From Shewanella oneidensis MR-1 (lineage in GTDB: Bacteria > Pseudomonadota > Gammaproteobacteria > Enterobacterales > Shewanellaceae): a stretch of DNA of 64,000 bases. The DNA lies in the NCBI RefSeq assembly GCF_000146165.2, contig NC_004347.2:2046001-2110000 (forward strand). The letters run 5' to 3'. The notes beneath the pieces were generated by a model, which ran no database searches, had not been told where the DNA came from, and worked only from the letters and a program-made list of their open reading frames with translations. The first letter of the stretch is position 1. The number at the start of each line of letters is the position of its first letter. Shown here in pieces: positions 46,513 through 55,748 of the stretch. Made by a program: the position numbers and the translations under genes.

Positions 46513-47154
46513 TTACTCGCTCAGTTCGGCTTTGACATCGGCAATGACTTGACGCTTCATTTCTTTCGCGGCGGCGATATGGATCCGTGCAAGCCGAAGT
46601 GCATAGTTAAATCGTTGTCGTCCAACGAGCCTGACTAGCTCTGCAAAAAACGCCGCGTCTAAGCAAAATTGTTTGCTGTAATAGTGAAGGGCAGCAGGCA
46701 ATGAAGAATAAGTGACGCCATCAAACTCAAACTGAGTACAGCCTTGCTGGCATTCAAGTTCAACGCCGTCGAGCATAATGGGCCATCCAGGATAGTTGAT
46801 CCTATCGCGGGCGATTTGATACATCATCCACGCGCTTTTTTTAAAGCCTTCAAACACTTTGCAGGAAAACTCAGATTCGGCGAGTTCCGCCTCGGTCCAA
46901 TTAATGCCAATGGCTAAATGTTTGGCGTACATAGCCATTAAGGCATCTTTTACCGCCATTCGGCAGTCCCAAATTGAGGTTAAGGGATATTGTTTCGCCA
47001 GTTTTAAACATTCTGCACAGCAAGGTAATGCGAGGGATGGATGGGGCGCATGCGGTGTTGCATGATACTCAAATAAATCTTTACAGGGTTCACCACAAAA
47101 CCAGCAAAGGTGACGCTTATCGAAGGGGATATCGATACAAGGAATCGCCAACAT
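46513..47154 (-). CDS. Hypothetical zinc-finger-like protein, 213 residues
   Basis: The ATG at 47154 follows an in-frame TTG. Near the N-terminus are two cysteine pairs, CWFCGEPC and CCAEC, about 25 residues apart with histidines between (YHATPHAPH), which looks like a zinc ribbon. The rest is helical and basic, with a final RIHIAAAKEMKRQVIADVKAEL helix. There is no signal peptide. I do not recognise a family with a known role; similar proteins are annotated as hypothetical in marine gammaproteobacteria. It lies 52 bases downstream of the DUF2750 gene stop-wise on the same strand and may share its message. Confidence 0.68.
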   Translation of the reverse strand: MLAIPCIDIPFDKRHLCWFCGEPCKDLFEYHATPHAPHPSLALPCCAECLKLAKQYPLTSIWDCRMAVKDALMAMYAKHLAIGINWTEAELAESEFSCKVFEGFKKSAWMMYQIARDRINYPGWPIMLDGVELECQQGCTQFEFDGVTYSSLPAALHYYSKQFCLDAAFFAELVRLVGRQRFNYALRLARIHIAAAKEMKRQVIADVKAELSE

Positions 47155-47205
47155 CAAGGTCTGAGCACCTCAGTCCTTGATGTCTTAAGCATGAAGTTGA
47201 TGAGA

Positions 47206-47565
47206 TTAGACTTCTTCAACATCAACTAAATCTTTGGCAAGTACGATAGGATCGAGTTCTAAACAATCCTCATCACTTTGCCAATCAACGCCAATTAATA
47301 CGCCATCATCGTTTAAATCGGATACCCAGTACTCAAGAAATTCTTCGAGGCTAATCGCAACGGCTTGGTAGTCTTTCCATTCTTCGGTACAGTGTGATTT
47401 TGCTTGCGCTTCGCTTGACCATAGTGGCATCACATCTGTGTCTTCGAACTCACCAGAGTCACAAACCACCCAGCCTTCGCCAGTCTCATCCATCAAACCC
47501 CACAGTGTTTGATGTTCTTTTACATTTTCGATAAAGCCTGCTAAAGCTGCGTTGATTTCAGTCAT
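47206..47565 (-). CDS. DUF2750-family protein
   Basis: The 119-residue acidic protein has the DUF2750 pattern: FIENVKEHQTLWGLMDETGEGWVVCDSGEFEDTDVMPLWSSEAQAKSHC followed by YQAVAISLEEFLEYWVSDLNDDGVLIGVDWQSDEDCLELDP. Family members are small cytosolic proteins of unknown function found in gammaproteobacteria, often annotated near stress or plasmid genes. AAGAGA precedes the ATG. Good length and motif match. Confidence 0.85.
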   Translation of the reverse strand: MTEINAALAGFIENVKEHQTLWGLMDETGEGWVVCDSGEFEDTDVMPLWSSEAQAKSHCTEEWKDYQAVAISLEEFLEYWVSDLNDDGVLIGVDWQSDEDCLELDPIVLAKDLVDVEEV

Positions 47566-47974
47566 GATAGGTCTCTTTGTATGCTGTTAACTTACCCATT
47601 ATACGGCAACGGCTAGATAGGCCAAGGGATTCTTTGTTAAGATTTTTTCGCTGTAGTTTAACTGAGCAATAAGTGCATTTATCCGTGTATTTGTTGCGAT
47701 GAGCATTGTGTTGGCGGGCGCTATGGGTCAGGATGTGCGCTCTAGAGGCGTAAATCGGTGGTAACTTGAATTACGCGCATCTGGTGGATTTTCCGTGGGG
47801 GAGAAAATACATTTGTGGATTTTTGGCCGTTGCGCATTCTCGTATATTCTTGAATTAAGCTAGCAACCTCTTTGTGGCTAAAAATCGTATCTCTCTTGGC
47901 ATGAGTCAATACCCAACTCGTGCTTGGCTCAGCTAAGGTATCCCTTAGCACTGAATTGAGGAGTAATTGATTTG
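47566..47974. other. Divergent spacer between DUF2750 gene and transglycosylase gene
   Basis: This 409-base stretch must contain both divergent promoters. A minus-strand frame of 80 codons runs through it and into the transglycosylase start, but composition and the lack of a ribosome site argue against a gene. No terminator or RNA gene is visible. Confidence 0.4.
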
Positions 47975-49276
47975 ATGAAAGCAAAAGGAATGTATTATCT
48001 TGCTGCGAGTATCACAGCGTGTGTGAGCTTAAGTGCTTGTTCTAGCTCGCCAACGTCTAGCAGTACGCCTAGCAATAATAGTGATACTGCTATCGTACAG
48101 ACGCAAGCCGCTGCGCAAGAAGTGCAATTGAACGAGATTATCACCAGTCATGCAGCAGCCTTTCCGACTTGCGTGACAAACCTCCAGAAGCGCGCTCGAC
48201 GTGAAGGTTTATCCGAAGAGACCATTAACAACACTGTGGCCAGTCTGCAGTTTGTGCCTAAGGTGATTGAGTTTGACCAGTCCCAGCCTGAATTTAGCCA
48301 AACTTTCACCAATTACTTCACCAAACGGGCAACTGATTGGCGAGTAAATGAAGGTCGACGTCTGCTGAAAAAGCACCGAGTGTTGCTTGAACAACTCGCG
48401 CAGCAATATGGCGTGCCGCCCCAATATATTCTGTCTTTTTGGGGGCTGGAGACCAACTACGGTTCCTATAAAGGCAAAATGTCCGTTTTAGATTCCCTCG
48501 CGACCTTGGCCTGCGAGCCACGTCGAAGTGATTATTTTACGACTGAGCTGATGCAAGCGCTCAAGTTAAAAGAAAAATATGGCTTCGATAAGCGTACTAT
48601 GGTGGGCTCTTGGGCGGGCGCCATGGGGCATACTCAGTTTATGCCCTCGGCCTATGCTAAATACGCCATCGATGGTGATGGGGACGGTAAAGCGGATCTG
48701 TGGAATAGCACAGAAGATGCTCTCACATCTGCGGCAAACTTTCTGCAACACTTAGGTTGGCAGCGTAACGAACGCTGGGGCCGTGAAGTGTTATTGCCAA
48801 GCAATTTCGGCTATGAGCATCTTGGTGCAAAACAGGCTCTACCTTTGTCTCAATGGGCGGCGCAATCTGTGTTGCAAACGAATGGATTGCCTTTACCTGC
48901 TATCGATCTGAAAGCTGCACTGTACTTGCCTTCTGGTCATACGGGCCCTGCATTCTTAGGTTATGAAAACTTCAATGTGATTATGCGTTGGAACCGCTCT
49001 GAATTTTACGCCATCACCGTAGGCCATTTGGCTGACCGGATTAATGGTGGTGAACCGCTCAAGGTGACACCACCCGAGCAGCCTCGATTAAGCCGTGAGC
49101 TAATCAAACAGTTACAAACCAAACTAAATGAATCCGGCTTTGATGTCGGTAAACCGGACGGCGTGCTTGGGCGCAATTCTACGGCGGGGATCCAGGCATT
49201 CCAACGTAGTAACAATATGATTGCCGATGGTTTTCCAAGCCCAGAAGTGTTTACTGCCCTAGGTATTTCACTCTGA
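47975..49276 (+). CDS. Lytic murein transglycosylase (MltB family) lipoprotein
   Basis: The 433-residue precursor has a lipobox (SLSAC, cleaved before Cys) after a short signal, so it should be attached to the outer membrane. The SLT_2/MltB domain has ILSFWGLETNYGSYKGKM with the catalytic Glu at about 159, ARRS-like DSLATLACEPRR, GSWAGAMGHTQFMPSAYAKYAIDGDGDGKADLW. A C-terminal peptidoglycan-binding domain (LKQLQTKLNESGFDVGKPDGVLGRNSTAGIQAFQRSN type) ends the protein. It cuts glycan strands with 1,6-anhydro ring formation. GAGGAG lies upstream of the ATG at 47975. Confidence 0.94.
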   Translation: MKAKGMYYLAASITACVSLSACSSSPTSSSTPSNNSDTAIVQTQAAAQEVQLNEIITSHAAAFPTCVTNLQKRARREGLSEETINNTVASLQFVPKVIEFDQSQPEFSQTFTNYFTKRATDWRVNEGRRLLKKHRVLLEQLAQQYGVPPQYILSFWGLETNYGSYKGKMSVLDSLATLACEPRRSDYFTTELMQALKLKEKYGFDKRTMVGSWAGAMGHTQFMPSAYAKYAIDGDGDGKADLWNSTEDALTSAANFLQHLGWQRNERWGREVLLPSNFGYEHLGAKQALPLSQWAAQSVLQTNGLPLPAIDLKAALYLPSGHTGPAFLGYENFNVIMRWNRSEFYAITVGHLADRINGGEPLKVTPPEQPRLSRELIKQLQTKLNESGFDVGKPDGVLGRNSTAGIQAFQRSNNMIADGFPSPEVFTALGISL

Positions 49277-49498
49277 TAAACGCCTCGTTTTATGCAATCG
49301 CCCGCAGACTATGCTTGAAACAACCACTGCGCCACATTGGCGCGGTGGATACTTCGTCTATCCAGCTTTATTTCCTAATCATTAATCTGGACGTATCTCA
49401 TCGCGGTTAAGTTTGCAGGGATAAAACAGTGGAGTGCAAAGGCCAGTTTTGCTAAGCTCGGCCGACATTTGAAATCGAAGCAAGTCAAAGGATATTCG

Positions 49499-49987
49499 AT
49501 GAACATTAAAGACGATATGGTTGTGCAGTTTAATTACACCCTGCGCGACGAAAAAGGCGAAGTGATTGAAACCAATGAAGGTCGCGAGCCTATCGCCTAT
49601 TTACACGGTCATGACAACATGATGCCTGGTGTTGAGAATGCGATTAACGGTAAAGCCGTCGGTGAAAAGTTCACTGTGACGCTGCCATGTGCTGAAACCT
49701 ATGGCCAACGTATTGAAGGTGAAGCGGCGCAGCAACGTGTATCGGTTAAGCACCTGTTAGGCGCAAGCGTGTGGAAACCTGGTATGACGGCGGTGGTTCA
49801 TACTGATCACGGTCAACGCCAAGTGACAATCGTAAAAGTCGGCAAATTTATGGCAACCGTGGATGTCAATCATCCATTAGCAGGCCGTGATTTAACTTTT
49901 GATATCGAAGTGGTGGGCGCCCGTGATGCGAGCGATGAAGAAATTGCCCACGGTCATGCCCATGGCGTCGGTGGTCATCACCACTAA
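49499..49987 (+). CDS. SlyD-like FKBP-type peptidyl-prolyl isomerase
   Basis: The start at 49499 (MNIKDDMVVQFNYTLRD) follows AAAGGA; a ten-codon upstream extension is unlikely. The 162-residue protein has the FKBP fold with inserted IF domain: GEVIETNEGREPIAYLHGHDNMMPGVENAINGK, VSVKHLLGA..., VDVNHPLAGRDLTFDIEVVGAR. It ends in a histidine-rich tail (AHGHAHGVGGHHH), shorter than that of E. coli SlyD, that may bind nickel. It isomerises proline bonds and chaperones in the cytosol. A terminator follows. Confidence 0.93.
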   Translation: MNIKDDMVVQFNYTLRDEKGEVIETNEGREPIAYLHGHDNMMPGVENAINGKAVGEKFTVTLPCAETYGQRIEGEAAQQRVSVKHLLGASVWKPGMTAVVHTDHGQRQVTIVKVGKFMATVDVNHPLAGRDLTFDIEVVGARDASDEEIAHGHAHGVGGHHH

Positions 49988-50066
49988 TCGGCCTGAGTGT
50001 GATGTTTGATAGCGCTGCTGGCGCATTTTAAGTGCTGCGATACAAACACCTTCCGATGATAAAGCA

Positions 50067-50095
50067 AAGCCCAAACTTAAGTTTGGGCTTTTTTG
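50067..50095 (+). terminator. Terminator after the slyD-like gene
   Basis: AAGCCCAAAC and GTTTGGGCTT form a fully palindromic stem around TTAA, then TTTTTT. Confidence 0.92.
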
Positions 50096-50120
50096 TTGGG
50101 TTAATATCTGAATGCTGTCT

Positions 50121-50376
50121 TATACCAATCACATTAAATATCTCATCAGTTCAGAGCCTCACAGGCATTTCAATCCAAGGCGCATTGACGCAGAAATGGT
50201 CATTCCCTTTTAAGTCAATGCAACACCGGAGTGGGATGCCTGTGTGGCTCCCAAAGGGCTGGTTTCAACGCGCTTTATGGCTTTCGACAGAGCAGCACTA
50301 TGCCTTCAAGCCTTCGCCTTGTCTAAAGCGCGTTGAATTCCCGCTGAATGAACAGATATTTAATACGATTGGTATT
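50121..50376. mobile_element. MITE-like inverted-repeat element of a second family
   Basis: The 256-base segment starts TATACCAATCACATTAAATATCT and ends in the near-complement AGATATTTAATACGATTGGTAT. The interior has no transposase and another inverted pair (CGCGCTTTA/TAAAGCGCG near 50268-50335). It lies after the slyD terminator and before the end of the M1 aminopeptidase gene. ATACCAATC-ended elements are frequent in Shewanella and Vibrio as far as I recall; the parent IS is not in this window. No target duplication is clear. Confidence 0.72.
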
Positions 50377-50497
50377 AACCTTATTTCGGGACGGTAAATT
50401 CACCTCAAATCGCTCTTTACGGCGCTTACTTCGATGAATTGACATGCAATTGGCTAATCTTTAGCTTTTCACACTCCAGATCAATCTTCACTTGTGG

Positions 50498-52426
50498 TTA
50501 ATGCTGATGCTCAATGGGAGTATCGCTAAACATCGTATCTAAACTGGCTTGAGTCTGTGGATGGTAGCCGCTGCGCGCTGCAAGGTAGACTGTTTTTGCC
50601 CAGTCGTAATGTTCGCTGCTCGCCAGTTTTTGGTACAAGGGCACAATCAGCCTGCGCCGGCCTATTTCGGTTAAATGCTGCTTTAATGCAGGTAACACGC
50701 TGAAATAGCGATTGTCGAGGGCGAGGGAATACCAAGCAAAGGCGATTTCGTTGTTGCTGGTGCCGGTAAAATGAAAGGCGTTATCGAGTTCCAAAAGTTG
50801 TGCAGGTGTCAGATTTAACCGTGGCATTTCGTTAATGAATCGCAGCCATTGATGCACAGTCCAACCTTGGGTGTTGAGTGCGCTAGCCTTTGCTTTGCCA
50901 TCCAACCAAGCTTGGCGCTGGGCGTCAATATCATCGAAGGCGGGTGAATTGGGCGGTGTTAAAAATGGCGGTAAACCTTGTCCCTCAATCCATGTATCAA
51001 CCTCGGATTCACTGACGATATTGGGATAGCGTTGTAGTAAATGTTGCGTGAGATAGTTGCGGAATTGCTCCGTGGTAATACTCTGAAACGCAAAGTGATC
51101 AAAGTAACTTTTGACAAAGTTATCGAAGCGTTCACGGCCAAATTTTTGTTCAAGGAAGCGCAGGAATAATTGGCCTTTGACATAGGGCACGCCGCTAAAG
51201 GCATCGTCGGGATCGCGCTCACCTAAGTCAATATGCAGTACGCTGTCGCCTGCGGGCAACTCGGCTAATTCTGCCAGCAGCTCTGAGTAACTAATGGTTT
51301 GCTCCATCAATGCACGGTCGCGGCCATAGAGATCTTCCATAATCCGATTTTCAACATAGGTGGTAAAACCCTCGTTGAGCCAGAGGTCACGCCAAGTCGC
51401 GTTAGTGACCAAATTGCCAGACCAAGAGTGGGCCAGTTCATGGGCGATTAAACTTACCAAACTTTTATCTCCCGCAATAACGGTGGGGGTGATAAAAGAC
51501 AAACGAGGGTTTTCCATGCCGCCGAAGGGGAAGCTAGGTGGCAGGATCAACAGATCGTAACGACCCCAGCGATAATCACCATAACGTTTGGCGGCGATGG
51601 CGATCATCGCTGGCGTATCGGTAAACTCTTTGCTGGCCTTGGCGAGCATTTCGGGCTCAGCCCAAATGCCAGAGGTCTTATCTAAGGCGGCAAATTGTAA
51701 GTGGCCAGCAGCAATGGCAATCAAATAGGCTGGAATCGCCTGCGGCATGGTGAATTGGGTTTGTGTATCGGACAGACTTGTCCGGTCGGCACTCATCACG
51801 ACACTCATGCCTTGCTTGGTGGTAACAGTGGCGCTGTAGGTTTGTCGCACTGCAGGTGTATCTTGCAGCGGGATCCAGCTTCTGGCGTGGATAGCTTGGC
51901 TCTGGCTAAACATAAATGGCCATTGCTTACCTTGGGTTTGCTCTGGAGTAAGCCATTGAATACCTGATGGATTGGCCGATGTATGATAATTTATTTTTAC
52001 CTTGGCGACCCGTTCTTGAGGAAATTGGATGGTAAGCGCCGCGCCTTTGACCTTATCGACAACGCCGAGACGAAAGGGCACGGCTTGCCATTGGCCTTTT
52101 GCATTTAACATGCTCACACTGTTAATCGTGAGATCGCGAGTATCTAACACTAGGGTTTTGCCTGCCTTATGCCAATCCAGCTCGAGAATGACGTTACCCG
52201 AGAGTTGTTGCAGCTCAAAATCCACGTTCAGCGCCAGTTCAATATGGTGAATGCTTACCTGTTGGTAATTTGCAAAAGTCAGGTTATCTGCGACTGAGTG
52301 CAATGGGCTCGTGGCGACGCTGGCAAGATTACTGTTAGGTAAACTATCGGCGGCGTTGGCATATTGAACGAATGGCAGCAGCATCAACAGGGCGCTGCTA
52401 ATGAGGGTACGACGAGATAAAAACAT
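50498..52426 (-). CDS. M1-family zinc aminopeptidase, exported
   Basis: The 642-residue precursor starts with a signal peptide (SSALLMLLPFVQYANA) and has the M1 layout of leukotriene-A4-hydrolase-like aminopeptidases: N-terminal beta domain, PFGGMENPRLSFI exopeptidase motif (GGMEN), zinc site HELAHSWSG (His329, Glu330, His333) with NEGFTTYVENRIME supplying the third ligand, and a C-terminal helical arm of about 140 residues. It should remove N-terminal residues from peptides in the periplasm. A near-perfect Fur box lies just upstream of the start, so iron-dependent control is likely. Confidence 0.94.
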   Translation of the reverse strand: MFLSRRTLISSALLMLLPFVQYANAADSLPNSNLASVATSPLHSVADNLTFANYQQVSIHHIELALNVDFELQQLSGNVILELDWHKAGKTLVLDTRDLTINSVSMLNAKGQWQAVPFRLGVVDKVKGAALTIQFPQERVAKVKINYHTSANPSGIQWLTPEQTQGKQWPFMFSQSQAIHARSWIPLQDTPAVRQTYSATVTTKQGMSVVMSADRTSLSDTQTQFTMPQAIPAYLIAIAAGHLQFAALDKTSGIWAEPEMLAKASKEFTDTPAMIAIAAKRYGDYRWGRYDLLILPPSFPFGGMENPRLSFITPTVIAGDKSLVSLIAHELAHSWSGNLVTNATWRDLWLNEGFTTYVENRIMEDLYGRDRALMEQTISYSELLAELAELPAGDSVLHIDLGERDPDDAFSGVPYVKGQLFLRFLEQKFGRERFDNFVKSYFDHFAFQSITTEQFRNYLTQHLLQRYPNIVSESEVDTWIEGQGLPPFLTPPNSPAFDDIDAQRQAWLDGKAKASALNTQGWTVHQWLRFINEMPRLNLTPAQLLELDNAFHFTGTSNNEIAFAWYSLALDNRYFSVLPALKQHLTEIGRRRLIVPLYQKLASSEHYDWAKTVYLAARSGYHPQTQASLDTMFSDTPIEHQH

Positions 52427-52441
52427 ATAACAAACCCAGTG

Positions 52442-52456
52442 TGATAATGATTATTA
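52442..52456. promoter_or_regulatory. Fur box upstream of the M1 aminopeptidase gene
   Basis: TGATAAT, one base, ATTATTA matches the 7-1-7 Fur inverted repeat with one mismatch in 14. It ends 15 bases before the aminopeptidase start codon, so bound Fur would block transcription or lie over the start of the message. No divergent gene is close on the other side. Confidence 0.65.
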
Positions 52457-52654
52457 GGCTTAAGAGGAGTGCGAGCCGCGAGAGACCGTATCCGTTGCGC
52501 CCTGATTTTACTCGAACTCTGTAGGTTTGGGGCTATTTAGCTGGTACAGAAGTGTAATCAAACTTGAACTTGTTTTAAAAAATCATCTCAGGCGAAGTAA
52601 CTTTGTTATCATGGCGCGATGTTAACAATGTCTTATGACTAGAACTGGACAACT

Positions 52655-52882
52655 ATGGTACTGGATTTTTCACAGGGTAAGCTGATAGCAACTGAGTTTG
52701 AAGTACAGATCAGACTAAGTGTGGCCAATGTTGTGCTTCAAGCGAGTGCTGAGGATGTAAGCCTTAGGCTTGACCCTCCGATGATCATCGCCAATGGCGG
52801 CAGCGTGCGTTGGAGCATGAAATTAGATAACTCAGACCAGTTGCAATCACTGCAAGCACTCCTCGGGATTGATTATCTGTAA
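52655..52882 (+). CDS. Small DUF3389-like protein
   Basis: The 75-residue product (MVLDFSQGKLIATEFEVQIRL..., IIANGGSVRWSMKLDNSDQLQSLQALL) resembles the DUF3389 family of short beta-rich proteins in Vibrio and Shewanella. No function is known. It is 80 bases before the carboxylesterase gene and may share a promoter with it. No signal peptide. Confidence 0.65.
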   Translation: MVLDFSQGKLIATEFEVQIRLSVANVVLQASAEDVSLRLDPPMIIANGGSVRWSMKLDNSDQLQSLQALLGIDYL

Positions 52883-52962
52883 GCACACACTTGGCTATTG
52901 GCTCTGGTGCTTGATGACATTTAACCTTAATTTTCAATTTGATTTAGAAAGGATATATCAGT

Positions 52963-53628
52963 ATGACGCTTGAACGTATTGTGATTGAACCCCAAGTTGA
53001 AGCGACCGCCGTTGTGATTTGGCTTCATGGGTTAGGCGATTCTGGTGCTGGTTTTGCCCCCGTTGTACCTGCGCTAGGATTGCCAGCGGATCACAGTATT
53101 CGCTTTATTTTTCCCCATGCACCTGAGCAAGCGGTGACCATCAATGGTGGTTATATTATGCGTGCTTGGTATGACATTAAAAGCATGGACTTACACGATA
53201 GAGCCGATATGCAGGGAGTGATGGCATCCGAGTTAAGTGTTCAGGCACTGATTGATGAGCAGATCGCCGCAGGTATTCCAAGTGAGCGTATTGTGCTGGC
53301 GGGGTTTAGTCAAGGTGGGGTGATGAGTCTGTTCACTGGATTACGTTACCCACACAAACTTGCCGGTATTATGGCGTTATCCTGCTATCTGCCAACGGCC
53401 GATGTATTACCAAGCCAACTCAGTGCGGCCAATACTAATACGCCTATTTTGCTTCAGCATGGCGAGCAGGATGATGTCGTCCCGTTATCGGCGGGATTAT
53501 TGGCAAAAGAGGCGTTAATTAGCGGAGGTTATCAGGTGCAATGGCAAACCTATCCGATGCCACATTCAGTTATTCCTGTACAATTAAAAGCCATTAGTAC
53601 TTGGTTACAACAGCGTTTTGAAATGTAG
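52963..53628 (+). CDS. Carboxylesterase/phospholipase family alpha/beta hydrolase
   Basis: The 221-residue protein belongs to Abhydrolase_2 (YpfH/EstB-like): VIWLHGLGDSGAGFAPVVP, RFIFPHAPEQAVTINGGYIMRAWYD, the nucleophile in LAGFSQGGVMSLFTGLR (Ser116), the acid in GEQDDVVPLS and the histidine in YPMPHSVIP. Members hydrolyse short acyl esters and some remove acyl groups from proteins. It is cytosolic. AAAGGA lies before the ATG. The gene is alone apart from the small DUF3389-like gene before it. Confidence 0.92.
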   Translation: MTLERIVIEPQVEATAVVIWLHGLGDSGAGFAPVVPALGLPADHSIRFIFPHAPEQAVTINGGYIMRAWYDIKSMDLHDRADMQGVMASELSVQALIDEQIAAGIPSERIVLAGFSQGGVMSLFTGLRYPHKLAGIMALSCYLPTADVLPSQLSAANTNTPILLQHGEQDDVVPLSAGLLAKEALISGGYQVQWQTYPMPHSVIPVQLKAISTWLQQRFEM

Positions 53629-53991
53629 TTGAATCTAAATGCCGATAAAACCATCATGCGGTAAATGGTTTTTTGCCGCTTGGTGTTTTTTATAAAGAAC
53701 AATGCAGTGGTTCATTATTTTTTTCTAAGTTGTTTAAACTAAAGCGTTTAACTTTAGAATTGTAATTATATTTGTTATTAAATCCCAAAATAAAAAATAA
53801 GCCGTTTAGCTTATTTTTTATTTGAAACAAATCTGTATTAAAATTCGTCAAAAATCCCACATTAAAGTCACGTTTATTAATAAAAATGACACAATTAATC
53901 TTTATTCTTTGATATTATGCGTGGCGCGAGAGTTGATGGTACTCGCACAATCTATCTATGATAAAATAATTAAAATCAAGGGGTTGATGTA
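53629..53991. other. A+T-rich spacer before ushA
   Basis: The spacer holds the carboxylesterase terminator at 53792-53820 and the promoter region of ushA. I see no gene or clear operator in the rest. Confidence 0.5.
53792..53820. terminator. A+T-rich terminator
   Basis: AAAAAATAAGC and GCTTATTTTTT form an 11-base-pair stem with a six-base loop; symmetric A and T runs make it bidirectional. Confidence 0.75.
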
Positions 53992-55701
53992 ATGACAAAT
54001 ATGCTTATTAAAGGACTCATTGCAACTGCAGTGCTGACTGCGTTAGCAGGTTGTAATAGTGATGATGATAAAGTTCCAACAACTTGCGCCGAAGCTGGCG
54101 CTGCCTGTAAAACATTTACAATCCTTCATACCAATGATAACCATGGCCGTTTTTGGGAAAACAAAGATGGCGAATATGGTTTAGCCGCCCAGAAAACCTT
54201 GGTTGATCAAATTCGTGCCGAAGTGAGTAAGAAAGGTGGTCAAACGCTGTTACTTTCTGGTGGCGATATTAACACTGGCGTGCCTGAATCCGATTTACAA
54301 GATGCGATTCCTGACTTTACTGGTATGAACAAAATTGGTTATGACGCAATGGCAGTCGGTAACCATGAATTTGATAATCCATTATCAGTTGTGGATATGC
54401 AACGCAGCCTTGCCGAATTCCCTATGTTAGCGGCCAACATTTATAAGGCTGATGGCACTCGCTATTTCGATGCCTATAAAATTTTCGATGTTAATGGTGT
54501 AAAAATAGCTGTTATCGGTTTAACCACTGAAGATACCGCTAAGATCGGTAACCCAGAATATATCAGTGAATTAGAGTTTAGAGATCCAAAGAAAGAAGTT
54601 GCCAACGTCATCAAAGAAATCAAAGAGGCTAAGTCAGCGGACATCATTTTTGCAGTGACACACATGGGTCACTACGCCGATGGCCAAAATGGTAGCAATG
54701 CGCCTGGTGATGTGGCGTTAGCCCGTTCACTGAAGGAAGGCGATCTACAGGTGGTGATTGGCGGCCATTCACAAAACCCCGTCTGTATGGAGCCTGGCAA
54801 TAAGGCCTATGCAGCATTCAAACCGGGCGATGCCTGCGCACCAGATCAACAAAATGGTACTTGGATTATGCAAGCCCACGAATGGGGTAAGTATGTCGGT
54901 CGTGCGGACTTTGAATACTTCAATGGTGAACTTCACTTAGCCAGCTACAAATTAGTGCCAGTGAACTTAGTTAAAGAAGTGACTGATGAAGCGGGTAACA
55001 AGAAAAAAGTGCTCGTCGGTGAAAAGATTGAGCCTGATACAGAGTTAAAAGAGCTGCTTTCTTACTATCAAGAGAAAGGTCAAGCTAAGTTAGATGAAGT
55101 GATTGCGACTACCGATGCGCTGCTCGATGGTGAGCGTGCAAATGTGCGTAACAAGCAGACCAACTTGGGTCGTATGTTAGCCATGGCACAAAGTGGTAAA
55201 GTGTCTGCTGATTTTGGGGTGATGAACTCAGGTGGTGTGCGCGCTTCTATCAAAGCGGGTAACATTACTTACCGTGACGTACTTACCGTTCAACCTTTCG
55301 GCAATATGGTGACCTTAAACGAGATGACTGGTGCGGCCGCTGCTGATTATTTAGGTGCAGTGGGTAGTCTTCAAATTGGTTCTGGTGGTTATGCGCAAAT
55401 TACAGGCGTGAAGATGACCGTTGACTGTGTAGCCAAAAAAGCGACAGTTCATGAAATCAATGGTAAAGCATTTAGCGCAACGGCAACCTATAAGTTCACC
55501 GTGCCTAGCTTTAACGCTGCTGGTGGTGACGGTTATCCCAAATTGGTAAGCCCAATCCAAACAGGCTATGTTGACGCCGATTTACTTTATACTTTCCTGA
55601 AAGAGAAACAATCTATCGTTGCTGCTGATTACAACCCAGTGGGTGACATTGTGTATGAAAACTCAGATAGTGTAGAAGGTTGTAAGATTACAGCGAAGTA
55701 A
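53992..55701 (+). CDS. ushA: UshA-type 5'-nucleotidase/FAD pyrophosphatase, lipoprotein-like
   Basis: The 569-residue precursor has a lipobox (ALAGC with Asn after Cys), so it is probably lipid-anchored in the periplasm. The metallophosphoesterase half has HTNDNHG (Asp49, His51), LLSGGDINTG, GNHEFD (Asn124, His125), VTHMGHY and GGHSQ. The C-terminal 5'-nucleotidase domain binds the base (MNSGGVRASIKAGNITYRDVLTVQPFGN). In S. oneidensis UshA hydrolyses FAD to FMN and AMP, a step needed for flavin electron shuttles, and uses AMP as food; I assign this by gene order and motifs. AAGGGG precedes the ATG. It can also split NAD, feeding NMN/nicotinamide salvage, as inference. Confidence 0.9.
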   Translation: MTNMLIKGLIATAVLTALAGCNSDDDKVPTTCAEAGAACKTFTILHTNDNHGRFWENKDGEYGLAAQKTLVDQIRAEVSKKGGQTLLLSGGDINTGVPESDLQDAIPDFTGMNKIGYDAMAVGNHEFDNPLSVVDMQRSLAEFPMLAANIYKADGTRYFDAYKIFDVNGVKIAVIGLTTEDTAKIGNPEYISELEFRDPKKEVANVIKEIKEAKSADIIFAVTHMGHYADGQNGSNAPGDVALARSLKEGDLQVVIGGHSQNPVCMEPGNKAYAAFKPGDACAPDQQNGTWIMQAHEWGKYVGRADFEYFNGELHLASYKLVPVNLVKEVTDEAGNKKKVLVGEKIEPDTELKELLSYYQEKGQAKLDEVIATTDALLDGERANVRNKQTNLGRMLAMAQSGKVSADFGVMNSGGVRASIKAGNITYRDVLTVQPFGNMVTLNEMTGAAAADYLGAVGSLQIGSGGYAQITGVKMTVDCVAKKATVHEINGKAFSATATYKFTVPSFNAAGGDGYPKLVSPIQTGYVDADLLYTFLKEKQSIVAADYNPVGDIVYENSDSVEGCKITAK

Positions 55702-55716
55702 TCTACAGCAGTTAAT

Positions 55717-55748
55717 AAAATGCCACTCAATTTGAGTGGCATTTTTTA
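55717..55748 (+). terminator. Terminator of ushA
   Basis: AATGCCACTC and GAGTGGCATT pair around a five-base loop, followed by TTTTATTTATTT. Confidence 0.92.

Noticed and set aside
47742..47984. Minus-strand frame of 80 codons before the transglycosylase gene
   Set aside because: It overlaps the start and promoter region of the transglycosylase gene, has no ribosome site and matches no family by eye.
50032..50397. Plus-strand frame of 121 codons across the terminator and the 50.1 kb element
   Set aside because: It begins before a strong terminator and runs through an inverted-repeat element; not a plausible gene.
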